A DNA stretch of 20,181 nucleotides, taken from contig NZ_SMMD01000928.1 of NCBI RefSeq assembly GCF_009711475.1, forward strand, positions 1 through 20,181, in the 5' to 3' direction. The notes under the pieces are model-generated. The model did not search any database and was not told the origin of the DNA. It saw only the letters and a list, made by a program, of their open reading frames with translations. The translations under genes and the position numbers were made by a program. Below, piece after piece: positions 8,091-16,348 of this stretch. Numbering within the stretch: the first letter of the stretch is position 1; each line of letters opens with the position of its first letter. The DNA is from Fulvivirga aurantia. Lineage in GTDB: Bacteria; Bacteroidota; Bacteroidia; Cytophagales; Cyclobacteriaceae.

Positions 8091-8459
8091 TTAATTCGGT
8101 GAGTGAAAGGCTACCTTGTTGCCCTCGCTATCAATGAAAATGGCAAAGTAGCCGATTTCATCAGATATTTTCGTTTTAGGTAGCACCACCTGGCCTCCAA
8201 ATTCCTCTACTTTTGAGAGTGGAGCGCTTAAGTCTTCTCCACCGTTAAGGTAGACCAAAGCACCTTCTGCTGAAGGTAAGTATCCCTCTCCTTTTACAAG
8301 TGCACCTCCAACACCATCTTCTCCATTATGGAGGAAGCCCATTGTCAATCCATTTATGTCTTGTGTGTGCACATCCTGACTGAGCACCTTTGCATAGAAA
8401 TCACATGCTCTGTTTAAATCGTTTGCCGGTATTTCGAACCAGCTAATTGCGTTTGCCAT
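8091..8459 (-). CDS. VOC (glyoxalase/dioxygenase-fold) family protein
   Basis: This 122-residue protein is of normal length for a single-chain VOC protein with two beta-alpha-beta-beta-beta modules. Module 1 begins with 'AISWFEIPANDLNRACDFYAKVL' (residues 4-26). Module 2 ends with 'GYFAIFIDSEGNKVAFHSPN', the typical EGN/H closing strand. Members include glyoxalases, dioxygenases and antibiotic-binding proteins; the sequence does not say which, and no substrate can be assigned. The ATG at 8459 is the only sensible start. It is monocistronic, with a terminator immediately downstream, and divergent from the 486-residue helical protein across a 220-bp intergenic region. Confidence 0.87.
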   Translation of the reverse strand: MANAISWFEIPANDLNRACDFYAKVLSQDVHTQDINGLTMGFLHNGEDGVGGALVKGEGYLPSAEGALVYLNGGEDLSAPLSKVEEFGGQVVLPKTKISDEIGYFAIFIDSEGNKVAFHSPN

Positions 8460-8507
8460 TGTTGTTAGTTTTTAGTTTTAAAAATCATTTGATTGTTCTG
8501 AGTTGAG

Positions 8508-8519
8508 ACCAAGCTTGGT
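8508..8519. promoter_or_regulatory. Perfect 12-bp palindrome (possible operator)
   Basis: ACCAAGCTTGGT reads the same on both strands. It is 49 bp upstream of the VOC start, inside the 220-bp divergent region 8460-8679, a place where a dimeric regulator could act on either gene. No regulator gene is adjacent, so this is suggestive only. Confidence 0.3.
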
Positions 8520-8640
8520 AATATTATTCAACGATCGATGGGTATAAAGGTAGAATTCTAAGCAAATAAAGTATATTGAAAAATCTCTATTTCGTAAACT
8601 TTTAATTTCTATATAATGCGATATATGTGCCCTATATGAT

Positions 8641-8673
8641 TATTTTTCGTTTATTTAACGTAATAAAACGTAA
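8641..8673 (+). promoter_or_regulatory. Possible -7-like element and phased direct repeat before the helical-protein gene
   Basis: TATTTTTC at 8641-8648 differs by one base from the Bacteroidota -7 consensus TAnnTTTG. It is followed by two copies of AACGTAA (8657-8663 and 8667-8673) spaced exactly 10 bases, one helical turn, just ahead of the ATG at 8680. No matching -33 TTG was found. The region is A/T rich, so the repeat may be chance. Confidence 0.25.
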
Positions 8674-8679
8674 GTTTCT

Positions 8680-10140
8680 ATGGCTAAAAAAGGGGCTTTA
8701 TATTCACTAATAAAATCACTCACAAAGTCTGAAAAGAGATATTTCAAACTCAACCAAACAGTTACAGAGGGAACCAAAAACTACCTGAAAGTCTTCGATT
8801 TTGTAGATACTCAAGAGGAAATGGATGACAAAGCCATGGCTGCACATTTTAGTAACCAAAGTTATGGCAGACAATTTCATGTGACTAAAAACTATCTTTC
8901 TAAACAAATACTTAAAAGTCTGCGCGGTTTTTATGCCAGCAGTAGTTACCGCCATCAGCTTCATGAATTATTACTCGATATAGAAATTCTCTATAAAAAA
9001 GAGCTCTATGACCAGTGCTATGATGCCGTAAAGCGTGCTAGAAAAGTAGCTGAGAAGTATGAGAAATTTACTGAACTACTAGAGGTGCTAAGTTGGGAAA
9101 GGCGATTGCTCATAGCACAAAAAGGAAGTGTAAAGGCCGCAATATATGTAAACCAGATTATCCGGTATGAAGCAGAGGTGTTAGAAAAACTCAGTAACAT
9201 CAACCAATACGTACATCTGGCTTACAATATCTTTGATGAAAGCAGTAATGAAAACTCAATCGATGTACTTAGGAAATATCCGCTGGTAGCAGATAAGCAG
9301 AATGCTTTGAGCTTTTCAGCCTTAACCCTCTATTATCATTTACAGTATGTGGTTAATGCTTTTGGAGGTAACCCAGAAAGTGGTCTTGGAGCCATTACAA
9401 CTTTAATAGATGAGTTTGAAAAGCGACCACACCTGATTAAAGAAAATCCTGACAGCTATGTGACTGCCCTGAATAATAAAATGGGAGCACTACTACATAT
9501 GAAGCGACCAGTGCACGAAGCCATAGATATGTTAACTAAAATAAGAGCTGTGCCAGATAGATACGGTTTGAAGCAGGATAACCACACCGTTAAGATCTTC
9601 ATGAAAACCTACAATGTAGAACTTGAGTTATACCGAGATACAAAAGAATGGCAAAAAGGAGGACTGCTGATCAATGAAATACAGTCTTTCCTGCAAAACA
9701 ACCTTAGTTACATTGCAGACTCCTACCTTGTATCATTCTATTACCAGTTTGCCTATATCAATTTTAAGCTTAAGCATTTTTCCTCTTCACTCAAGAACTT
9801 AAACGAAATTATTAACGACCTGCAAAGCGCAGAACGACATGACATACAGGTTTATGCACGATTTCTTTTACTGATCATTCATTACGAATTGGGCAATATT
9901 ATAGTATTGAAGTATGCTGTTGATGCCACAAGGCGTTTTTTAAATAAATTGAGAAAACCTCAAACATTTGAAAAACGACTGCTCAAATTCTTTTCAAAAC
10001 TGAGCACATCCGCCACTTTTGACCATCGGGAAATTTTCAAGGATTTTAGTCAAGAGATTTTTAAAGATATTGATGATCACCAAAAAGCTGAAATCATTGA
10101 CTATCTCGACTTTAGCGAATGGTTACATGAAAAAATATAA
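8680..10140 (+). CDS. Helical-repeat (TPR-like) protein, Bacteroidota type, unknown function
   Basis: This 486-residue protein appears almost entirely alpha-helical and has no signal peptide or membrane segment. The N terminus carries a recognisable conserved block (ALYSLIKSLTKSEKRYFKL, residues 6-24) followed by 'NYLSKQILKSLRGF', which I associate with a family of Bacteroidota proteins of unknown function that open with this SLTKSEKRYFK motif. From about residue 90 on, paired amphipathic helices repeat (for example ELYDQCYDAVKRARKVAEKY), consistent with a TPR-like solenoid for protein binding. No catalytic motif is seen. It stands alone: divergent from the VOC gene and convergent with fabF (36-bp gap, no terminator visible). 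Being real is not in doubt; function is. Confidence 0.85.
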   Translation: MAKKGALYSLIKSLTKSEKRYFKLNQTVTEGTKNYLKVFDFVDTQEEMDDKAMAAHFSNQSYGRQFHVTKNYLSKQILKSLRGFYASSSYRHQLHELLLDIEILYKKELYDQCYDAVKRARKVAEKYEKFTELLEVLSWERRLLIAQKGSVKAAIYVNQIIRYEAEVLEKLSNINQYVHLAYNIFDESSNENSIDVLRKYPLVADKQNALSFSALTLYYHLQYVVNAFGGNPESGLGAITTLIDEFEKRPHLIKENPDSYVTALNNKMGALLHMKRPVHEAIDMLTKIRAVPDRYGLKQDNHTVKIFMKTYNVELELYRDTKEWQKGGLLINEIQSFLQNNLSYIADSYLVSFYYQFAYINFKLKHFSSSLKNLNEIINDLQSAERHDIQVYARFLLLIIHYELGNIIVLKYAVDATRRFLNKLRKPQTFEKRLLKFFSKLSTSATFDHREIFKDFSQEIFKDIDDHQKAEIIDYLDFSEWLHEKI

Positions 10141-10176
10141 GCTGATTCTCAGTTAAGGCCTTTACTTAAGCTCGTT

Positions 10177-11433
10177 CTATGAGTTTTGAGACCACTTCTT
10201 GAATACCGCAATAGCGTTATGACCACCAAAACCAAATGTATTGCTTATCGCATAGTTTACTTCTTTCTCAACTTTACCACCGAGCGTAAGATCAACCCCT
10301 TGTAGCTCTTCATCTACGTTTTTTGTATTTATGGTCGGGGGTATTACGTTATCCTGTGTGGCTTTAATAGTTAAAATTGCCTCTATGGCCCCGGCTGCAC
10401 CTAGCAAATGCCCTGTCATAGATTTGGTAGCGCTAAGGCTTACTTTTTTGTATGACTCACCAAACAAACCTTCTATTGCTTTTATTTCTGAAGCATCACC
10501 TACAGGCGTACTGGTAGCATGCAGGTTGATGTAATCTATTTTTTCGGTAGAAATTCCTGCTTCTTCAAGAGCCATTTTCATAGCCAGCTGCGCTCCTGCA
10601 CCTTCCGGATGTGTGGCTGTGCTATGGTAAGCATCATTTGACATTCCTGCTCCCACGAGTTCTGCAATTATGTGAGCCCCCCGTGACTGTGCGTGCTCTA
10701 GTGTTTCTAACACCAACGCTCCTGCACCTTCTCCCATTACAAATCCATCACGCTCTTTGTCGAAAGGCCTGCTGGCCTCAAGAGGATTATCGTTATTTGT
10801 TGACAACGCTTTCATTGCATTAAAACCACCTATACCCGCCTGTGTAATCGGAGCTTCTGACCCCCCAGCTATCATCAGCTCAGCTTTACCCCATTTGATG
10901 TAATTGAAGGCATCCATTATTGCTGAGGTTGAAGAAGCGCAGGCACTTACTGTACAATAATTTATACCTCTTAAACCATGCTCCAAAGCTATCGCACCCG
11001 ATGGTGTATCTGCCAGAATTTTGGGTATGAAAAACGGAGAAAATCTCGGCCCTTGCTCAGATTTGGCATATTCCATTACTTCATTCTCAAATGTGGTAAT
11101 ACCACCATTACCTGAAGCCCAAATTGTACCAAACTTATCTTTATCAACTTGAGATAGATCTATACCGGCATGCTGCATAGCTTCTCTGGCTGCAACCAAG
11201 GCATATAAGGTAAATGGATCATTTTTTCTGATCGTTTTTCTATCAAAATGATTCTCCAGATTAAAATCTTTGAGCTCACATGCAAACTTAGTTTTGAAAA
11301 GCGATGTATCGAATTTTGTAATTGGCCCTGCTCCGGATTTGGCCTTAAGCGCATTTTCCCAAAAAGTCGATACATTATTACCTATGGGGGTCAAGACTCC
11401 CATCCCTGTGATTACTACTCTTCTACTTTCCAT
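10177..11433 (-). CDS. fabF: Beta-ketoacyl-ACP synthase II
   Basis: This 418-residue cytosolic enzyme elongates acyl chains in type II fatty-acid synthesis by decarboxylative condensation of malonyl-ACP with acyl-ACP. The thiolase-fold catalytic triad is complete: Cys165 (VSACASS), His305 (NLHATSTPVGD) and His342 (KSMTGHLLGAAGA). The gatekeeper Phe400 sits in NTFGFGGHN. Length and spacing match FabF (E. coli C163, H303, H340) rather than FabB or FabH. It is not next to acpP or rnc, as the main fabF often is, so it may be a second copy; other copies cannot be seen here. The start is the ATG at 11433, with the conserved RRVVITGMG right after. A palindromic element begins 8 bp upstream, so promoter signals must lie in or beyond that element. 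Confidence 0.93.
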   Translation of the reverse strand: MESRRVVITGMGVLTPIGNNVSTFWENALKAKSGAGPITKFDTSLFKTKFACELKDFNLENHFDRKTIRKNDPFTLYALVAAREAMQHAGIDLSQVDKDKFGTIWASGNGGITTFENEVMEYAKSEQGPRFSPFFIPKILADTPSGAIALEHGLRGINYCTVSACASSTSAIMDAFNYIKWGKAELMIAGGSEAPITQAGIGGFNAMKALSTNNDNPLEASRPFDKERDGFVMGEGAGALVLETLEHAQSRGAHIIAELVGAGMSNDAYHSTATHPEGAGAQLAMKMALEEAGISTEKIDYINLHATSTPVGDASEIKAIEGLFGESYKKVSLSATKSMTGHLLGAAGAIEAILTIKATQDNVIPPTINTKNVDEELQGVDLTLGGKVEKEVNYAISNTFGFGGHNAIAVFKKWSQNS

Positions 11434-11441
11434 AATATCTG

Positions 11442-11590
11442 AAAAAGAGGCTGTCTCAAAAGGTGAGTCATCCTGAGTATGCGAAGGATTTTACTAACAA
11501 AAAGTGATCTTGCGATACTCTTAGTAAGATTCTTCCTTCGTCAGAATGACCTGTAAGAATTGTTTTACAACTTTGAGACAGCCTCTTTTT
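11442..11590. repeat. 149-bp palindromic (MITE-like) element
   Basis: Perfect 19-bp inverted terminal repeats, AAAAAGAGGCTGTCTCAAA (11442-11460) and its reverse complement (11572-11590), enclose an imperfect inner palindrome. Its left arm (about 11467-11497) contains TCATCCTGAG, CGAAGGAT and TTACTAA; its right arm (about 11521-11550) contains TTAGTAA, CTTCCTTCG and TCAGAATGA. Termini of the GAGGCTGTCTCAAA kind resemble ends of some insertion sequences (as I recall, IS1182-like), and the TCATCCTGAG/CGAAGGAT words recur in dispersed repeats of many Bacteroidota. It has no coding capacity. Both ends would also act as U-tract hairpins when transcribed. No clear target-site duplication could be identified. 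Confidence 0.8.
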
Positions 11591-11768
11591 TATGCAGTTT
11601 ATCCAATACTGCTACCCCCTTTGTTCTACCGCTTGTAGTCAATTTCTTCCTACTGTCGCTTATAACTGCAGTTAGACTTTTATGCAACAATAGCCGGGCA
11701 CTTTTAGCGTACCAATGGTGGTTTATACGACCGAAAGAACTAAAATTTAAAAACCAAAAAAACAACGA
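11591..11768. other. Remaining intergenic region between the palindromic element and the lipoprotein gene
   Basis: The gap between fabF and the lipoprotein gene spans 335 bp (11434-11768). The left half is the palindromic element. The remaining 178 bp hold no credible gene. The only structure noted is AACTGCAGTT (11664-11673), a 10-bp palindrome whose half is repeated inverted at 11593-11599. The lipoprotein promoter is expected here, but no convincing TTG/TAnnTTTG pair was found. The last 30 bases before the ATG are A-rich, a common feature of Bacteroidota leaders. Confidence 0.4.
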
Positions 11769-12446
11769 ATGAAGTACCTATTAAACACATTGGCATTGTC
11801 TACATTATTGGCTGTAGCGGTAAGCTGTAACGAGGATGATGAAAACATGGTAGTCAACGAAAAAGGTCAGGCTACCTTTAACATGAAAAGCTCAAATAAC
11901 AGCAATAATACCAGCGGACGTGTGATGGCTGGTTTAGAAATTACTTCTGCTACAGCAGCGGTTTCTAAAGTAGAAATAGAATCTGACAATGAAACTGAGA
12001 CTGAGGTAGAATTTGAAGGCAACTATGAGGTAGACTTGCTAACAGGTACCAGCAATCCTGAATTTGGTATGGCTGAACTTGCAGCTGATACTTATAACGA
12101 AATAGAAATTGAATTCGGCACTTTTCTAGACAATGATGCTTCTATCATAGTAGAAGGTAACTACATCAATGACAAAGATGAGAAAATCGCTTTTAAATAC
12201 ATGCTCAAAAAAGCTTTGAGCATCGAAATTGAAAGTGACAATGGCTTTGAGGTAACAGCGGGCGCTGTCAAAAACATTGTTGCAGAGATAGATTTTGCGT
12301 TGCTTTTCAGAGACATCGATTTTGAATTGGCCAATGCAAATGCAGATGGTCTTGTGATTGTTGATGCCAGTTTAAATACTTATGTTTATAATCTAATTAA
12401 TCAAAACATTAGTGCAGCCTTTGAGGTTGAAGTAAGCGAAGATTAA
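11769..12446 (+). CDS. Acidic lipoprotein of unknown function (DUF4382-like organisation)
   Basis: This 225-residue protein has a lipoprotein signal peptide with lipobox AVSC (Cys20), so it is probably anchored in an envelope membrane. The Asp/Glu-rich residues after the Cys (NEDDEN) resemble the export signal reported for surface lipoproteins of some Bacteroidota. The mature chain begins with an Asn/Ser-rich linker, then beta-rich segments including 'ITSATAAVSKVEIES', 'YEVDLLTG' and 'LAADTYNEIEIEFG'. This order resembles DUF4382-type lipoproteins, but the match is by eye only. The protein is markedly acidic. It is monocistronic, closed by a strong terminator, and divergent from fabF across 335 bp. 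Confidence 0.8.
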   Translation: MKYLLNTLALSTLLAVAVSCNEDDENMVVNEKGQATFNMKSSNNSNNTSGRVMAGLEITSATAAVSKVEIESDNETETEVEFEGNYEVDLLTGTSNPEFGMAELAADTYNEIEIEFGTFLDNDASIIVEGNYINDKDEKIAFKYMLKKALSIEIESDNGFEVTAGAVKNIVAEIDFALLFRDIDFELANANADGLVIVDASLNTYVYNLINQNISAAFEVEVSED

Positions 12447-12468
12447 ACTCAACAACCACTACGAGTTG

Positions 12469-12505
12469 AAGCCACCAAATGCTAATTGCTTTGGTGGCTT
12501 TTTTT
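12469..12505 (+). terminator. Rho-independent terminator after the acidic lipoprotein gene
   Basis: AAGCCACCAAA (12469-12479) pairs with TTTGGTGGCTT (12490-12500) around a 10-base loop, an 11-bp perfect stem that runs into a continuous run of T residues to 12505. It begins 22 bases after the stop codon and ends the lipoprotein unit before the GSCFA gene. Confidence 0.93.
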
Positions 12506-12534
12506 ATGATCAAGGGGCGTGAACATCACTTTTA

Positions 12535-12561
12535 TTGAGCTGTTAATTATGCTTACATTTA
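12535..12561 (+). promoter_or_regulatory. Candidate promoter of the GSCFA-DUF255-AlbA_2 unit
   Basis: TACATTTA (12554-12561) matches TAnnTTTG except the last base and lies 4 bases before the ATG at 12566. A TTG is present at 12535-12537, giving a 16-base spacer, somewhat short for the usual Bacteroidota promoter. It sits between the preceding terminator and the gene, where a promoter is needed. Confidence 0.35.
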
Positions 12562-12565
12562 CAAT

Positions 12566-13543
12566 ATGTTCAGAACAGAGCTCACATTAAGAGAGAAAGA
12601 AAATAAAGTCGACCACTCTACTCCCATCATGACGATCGGGTCCTGCTTTTCAGACTGTATGGGCAGCAGGTTTGTGGAAAATAAATTCACTGTTTTATCA
12701 AATCCATTTGGCACTGTTTATAATCCGGTTTCTATCGCCAACTTGTTAGAATATGCGCATAATAATCAGCAGCCACCTGATCATGGCTATACCGAGTCTC
12801 AGGAGCTTCATGCGCATTTCGACTTCCACTCGACTTTTTCTCATACCAACAAAGAGTTAGTATTAGATCGAATAAATAATGCCATCAGTCAAACCAATAG
12901 GTTTCTCAAACAAACAGACTGGCTGATCATCACAGTGGGTACCGCTTATATCTACGAAAGATTAGACAATGGAGAGATTGTCGCCAACTGCCATAAGTTA
13001 CCATCGCGACTATTCAACAAGCGACTATTGAGTGAAAGGCAAATAACAGGAGCTCTTGAGCCTGTCCTGGCCAGATTAAAAAAAGCTAACCCTTCCCTGA
13101 AAGTCATTATCACAGTTTCCCCTGTAAGACACACAAAAGACACGATAGAGAAAAACATGTTGAGCAAGTCAACCCTGCGTGTGGCTAGTAGCACTTTAGC
13201 TCAAAATCTGGACTTTATTGACTACTTTCCCAGCTATGAGATCATGATGGATGACCTACGGGATTACAGGTTTTATAAATCTGATATGATCCACCCAAAT
13301 AGCGATGCGGAGAACTACATTTGGGATAAATTCGGAAAAGCATACTTTTCTGCAGAAACACAAAGTTTATTAAAAGACTGGTCTAAATTGAGAACTGCAA
13401 TTAATCATCGGCCATTTAATCCGGCCTCTGCCAAACACCAGAATTTTATCAAGCAAACAATAGACAAGCTTGTGAGTATACAGCAAAGACTAGATGTGTC
13501 ACACGAAATTGATGTACTAAAAAAGCAATTGAGTAAAACATGA
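12566..13543 (+). CDS. GSCFA domain protein (SGNH-hydrolase-like)
   Basis: This 325-residue protein of the GSCFA family is named for the N-terminal motif, here IGSCFSD with Ser26 and Cys27. Further conserved points are [10 protein letters not shown] (45-54), '[14 protein letters not shown]' (118-131), VSPVRH (184-189) and 'SDMIHPN' with Asp240 and His243. Ser26 and the Asp-x-x-His pair are arranged as in SGNH/GDSL-type esterases, so hydrolysis or transfer on an acyl or carbohydrate ester is a reasonable inference; no substrate is known to me. No signal peptide is seen, so it is probably cytoplasmic. Its stop overlaps the start of the DUF255 gene by 4 bases (ATGA), indicating translational coupling. 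Confidence 0.92.
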   Translation: MFRTELTLREKENKVDHSTPIMTIGSCFSDCMGSRFVENKFTVLSNPFGTVYNPVSIANLLEYAHNNQQPPDHGYTESQELHAHFDFHSTFSHTNKELVLDRINNAISQTNRFLKQTDWLIITVGTAYIYERLDNGEIVANCHKLPSRLFNKRLLSERQITGALEPVLARLKKANPSLKVIITVSPVRHTKDTIEKNMLSKSTLRVASSTLAQNLDFIDYFPSYEIMMDDLRDYRFYKSDMIHPNSDAENYIWDKFGKAYFSAETQSLLKDWSKLRTAINHRPFNPASAKHQNFIKQTIDKLVSIQQRLDVSHEIDVLKKQLSKT

Positions 13544-15651
13544 AGAAGCTAATCACATACATCTGCATCTTCGTTTTACTTACGGATTGTAACTCTCAAA
13601 ATAACAAAAAAGCCATGGAGGAATCAGCACATAAAGGCGAGCCAAATCGACTAATCAACGCTTCAAGCCCCTATTTACAGCAACATGCTTATAATCCTGT
13701 AGATTGGTATCCCTGGGGAGAAGAAGCGCTAGAGAAAGCAAAAAACGAAGATAAACCGATCATTGTGAGTATAGGCTACAGTTCGTGTCATTGGTGCCAT
13801 GTGATGGAGCGTGAATCTTTTGAGAACGACAGCATTGCAGAAATTATGAATGAGCACTTTATTTCTATAAAAGTAGATAGAGAAGAGCGACCAGATGTAG
13901 ACCAGATTTACATGGATGCTGTGCAGGCCATGGGTCAAAATGGCGGATGGCCGCTTAATGTATTTCTCACTTCAGATCAAAAACCTTTCTACGGTGGCAC
14001 TTACTTCCCTCAGCAATCATGGGCTCAGTTGCTCACCAACATAGCCAAAGCTTACGACAACAAGCGCGAAGAAATTGAGAAGTCGGCAGAAGAATTAACT
14101 AATGCCATAGCAACAAGTGAGGTTATAAAATTTGAGCTCAACCCTGACGAAAAGGCCTTTGACAAAAAAATATTACACGAGGCCTACAAATCGATGTCGA
14201 AACGATTTGACCGCAGGCGTGGCGGCTTCGATCGGGCTCCAAAATTTCCGATGCCATCAAATTGGCTTTATTTGCTCCGGTATTATCACATGTCTGAAGA
14301 TAAAGATGCTTTGCGTCAACTGGAAGAAACCCTTGACGGCATTGCCAATGGAGGCATTTACGATCAGGCAGGTGGCGGTTTTGCCAGGTACTCTGTAGAC
14401 GCAGACTGGCTCGTTCCTCATTTCGAAAAAATGCTTTATGACAATGGGCAGCTTATGAGTCTATACTCGGAAGCATACACCGTAACTGGTAAGGAGCTTT
14501 ACAAAGAAGTGATTTACCAAACCACAGACTGGCTAGAAAGAGAGATGCTGCATGAAGGTGGCTTCTATGCTGCACTCGATGCCGATAGCGAAGGAGAAGA
14601 AGGTAAATTCTACGTATGGACAATTGATGAGGTGAGAGAACTACTAGGCGATGATGCTGAATTAATCATCGATTACTATAACATAACTGAAAAAGGAAAT
14701 TGGGAGCATGGAAAAAACATTCTTCATAAAACAAAGTCTGATGAGGAATTTGCTAAAAAGCACGACATCATCCTCGGTGATTTAAAAGATAAAGTGAGAG
14801 AGGCCGATAAGACTTTTCTTACCGAGAGAGCCAAAAGGGTGCGCCCAGGCCTCGATGACAAGATACTCTCAGGGTGGAATGGACTGATGCTCAAAGGTCT
14901 TGCTGATGCTTACGAGGCTTTTCAAGATGAGCGTTTTCTTAAACTTGCGGTCAACAATGCCAGGTTTATCGAAACCAAGATGATGGAAGGCGACAAGCTA
15001 TTTCGAAGTTATAAAGACGGCAAAGCCTCGATTGCTGCTTATCTGGAAGATTATGCGTTCGTAATTGATGGCTTTATTGCCCTGTATCAAATAACATTTG
15101 ACGAGCACTGGTTGCAAAAAGCAAAGTCTATGGCTGACTACACGCTAGAACATTTTTATGATCAGGAGGAAGGTATGTTTTATTACACAGATGATAGTTC
15201 GCAAAAACTAATAGCCCGTAAAAAAGAAGTTTTTGATAACGTAATTCCAGCCTCTAATTCACAAATGGCAATTAACCTTTACCTGCTGGGAGTAATCTTT
15301 GATGATCGTGACTATCAACAAAAGTCGAAAGAAATGCTTTCAAGAATGAGTAGTATGTTAGGTGATCAGGTGGCCTATTTATCAAACTGGGCTATATTGT
15401 ACAGTTACATGGTCACACCTACTGCAGAAATTTCAATTATGGGTAGTAACGCTACTGAGAAAAGGAATGAACTACTGCAGCATTACTATCCCAATAAAGT
15501 AATTATGGGAGCTACTGATTCAAGCGATCTGCCATTGATGAAAAGTAAATATGCCATCGACAACCAAACAACCATTTATGTGTGTTATAATAAAACATGT
15601 AAACTACCAGTACAAGAGGTGTCAGAAGCACTCAAACAACTGATAAAATAA
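13540..15651 (+). CDS. DUF255 thioredoxin-domain protein (YyaL/SPATA20 family), with N-terminal export-like extension
   Basis: This protein has 703 residues. Residues about 33-190 are the DUF255 thioredoxin-fold domain, with [24 protein letters not shown] and the CHWC redox-type pair Cys83/Cys86 ([15 protein letters not shown]). Residues about 200-620 form an alpha/alpha-barrel resembling glycoside hydrolases or N-acylglucosamine epimerases ([47 protein letters not shown]). The C terminus carries the typical [10 protein letters not shown] motif. Family members often begin close to NRLINxSSPYL; here about 36 extra residues precede it, with a hydrophobic stretch and Cys17 after LLTD. Asp before the Cys is unusual for a lipobox, so lipidation is doubtful but export is plausible. 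The start is set by the 4-base ATGA overlap with the GSCFA gene. Enzymatic role unproven. Confidence 0.93.
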   Translation: MKKLITYICIFVLLTDCNSQNNKKAMEESAHKGEPNRLINASSPYLQQHAYNPVDWYPWGEEALEKAKNEDKPIIVSIGYSSCHWCHVMERESFENDSIAEIMNEHFISIKVDREERPDVDQIYMDAVQAMGQNGGWPLNVFLTSDQKPFYGGTYFPQQSWAQLLTNIAKAYDNKREEIEKSAEELTNAIATSEVIKFELNPDEKAFDKKILHEAYKSMSKRFDRRRGGFDRAPKFPMPSNWLYLLRYYHMSEDKDALRQLEETLDGIANGGIYDQAGGGFARYSVDADWLVPHFEKMLYDNGQLMSLYSEAYTVTGKELYKEVIYQTTDWLEREMLHEGGFYAALDADSEGEEGKFYVWTIDEVRELLGDDAELIIDYYNITEKGNWEHGKNILHKTKSDEEFAKKHDIILGDLKDKVREADKTFLTERAKRVRPGLDDKILSGWNGLMLKGLADAYEAFQDERFLKLAVNNARFIETKMMEGDKLFRSYKDGKASIAAYLEDYAFVIDGFIALYQITFDEHWLQKAKSMADYTLEHFYDQEEGMFYYTDDSSQKLIARKKEVFDNVIPASNSQMAINLYLLGVIFDDRDYQQKSKEMLSRMSSMLGDQVAYLSNWAILYSYMVTPTAEISIMGSNATEKRNELLQHYYPNKVIMGATDSSDLPLMKSKYAIDNQTTIYVCYNKTCKLPVQEVSEALKQLIK

Positions 15652-15670
15652 ATGACTAAACGCTGTACCG

Positions 15671-16348
15671 ATGTCTAGCCAGTATCTCATATCGGAGCAA
15701 GCGCTCGAAGGCAAAAAACACATACAACCTTATCTTGAACGAGGCGAAGGCCAGCATGTAGAGTATAAACAGAGACTCAATCTGCCTGATAAGATCGCTA
15801 AAACTATTTGTGCCCTTGCCAATACATCTGGTGGCACATTACTGGTTGGTATCAAAGACGACCGATCAATCTTCGGGGTCGATCCGGATCAGGAAAAGTA
15901 CATTCTCAATGAAGCTGTTTCATTCTACATTGAGCCTGCGTTACCTATTCAGGTTACAGAAGTGTTTGTCACTGATGATGAGTTTCCTCATGATGAGAAA
16001 AGCGTTTTATTAGTTAAAATACCAGAGAGCAAAGAGAAGCCTCATCGGGCAAAAAACAAGCAGAACGAGTGGCAGGTCTACCTGAGACACAGAGATCAAA
16101 CTTTAATGGCAGGAGCTAAAGGTGAGAAACAACTAGCTTCAGAGCCGGTTGAAACAACCACTCCCTTAGACAAGAATCAAAAGAAATTGCTTTCCTACCT
16201 TAAAAAGAAGCCTAAAATCACGTTGAAAGAATACGCTTCATTGGTCAACATATCTGAAAGAAGGGCCAGGCGAGAGCTCATGCAAAACCTGGACCTTGGT
16301 CTGGTGAGAATCCTTGAGCATGAGAAAGATGATTATTATGTGCTGTAA
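15671..16348 (+). CDS. AlbA_2 (Schlafen-type) domain protein with C-terminal winged helix
   Basis: This protein has 225 residues. Residues about 25-145 form an AlbA_2 domain (PF04326, formerly divergent AAA_4): HVEYKQRL (Glu31, Lys33), 'KTICALANTSGGTLLVGIKDD' (45-64), then 'VYLRHRDQT'. Residues about 166-225 read as a winged helix-turn-helix (KNQKKLLSYLKKKPKITLKEYASL, SERRARRELMQNLDLGLV). AlbA_2 proteins bind nucleic acid and some act as transcription regulators; nuclease activity is known only for certain Schlafen relatives, and the acidic cluster for that is not evident here. It starts 19 bp after the DUF255 stop, so probably the same operon, and is followed 71 bp later by priA, which has its own promoter-like element. 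Target genes are unknown. Confidence 0.88.
   Translation: MSSQYLISEQALEGKKHIQPYLERGEGQHVEYKQRLNLPDKIAKTICALANTSGGTLLVGIKDDRSIFGVDPDQEKYILNEAVSFYIEPALPIQVTEVFVTDDEFPHDEKSVLLVKIPESKEKPHRAKNKQNEWQVYLRHRDQTLMAGAKGEKQLASEPVETTTPLDKNQKKLLSYLKKKPKITLKEYASLVNISERRARRELMQNLDLGLVRILEHEKDDYYVL

Noticed and set aside
10141..10176. TTAAG/CTTAA repeat between the helical-repeat gene and fabF as a bidirectional terminator
   Set aside because: Five A/T-rich base pairs with no T-tract on either strand; not distinguishable from chance.
11560..11772. Overlapping small reading frames of about 66-70 residues on both strands between fabF and the lipoprotein gene
   Set aside because: Part of each is translation of the palindromic element's right arm; no recognisable domain, no start signals, and both strands are open over the same bases, as expected by chance.
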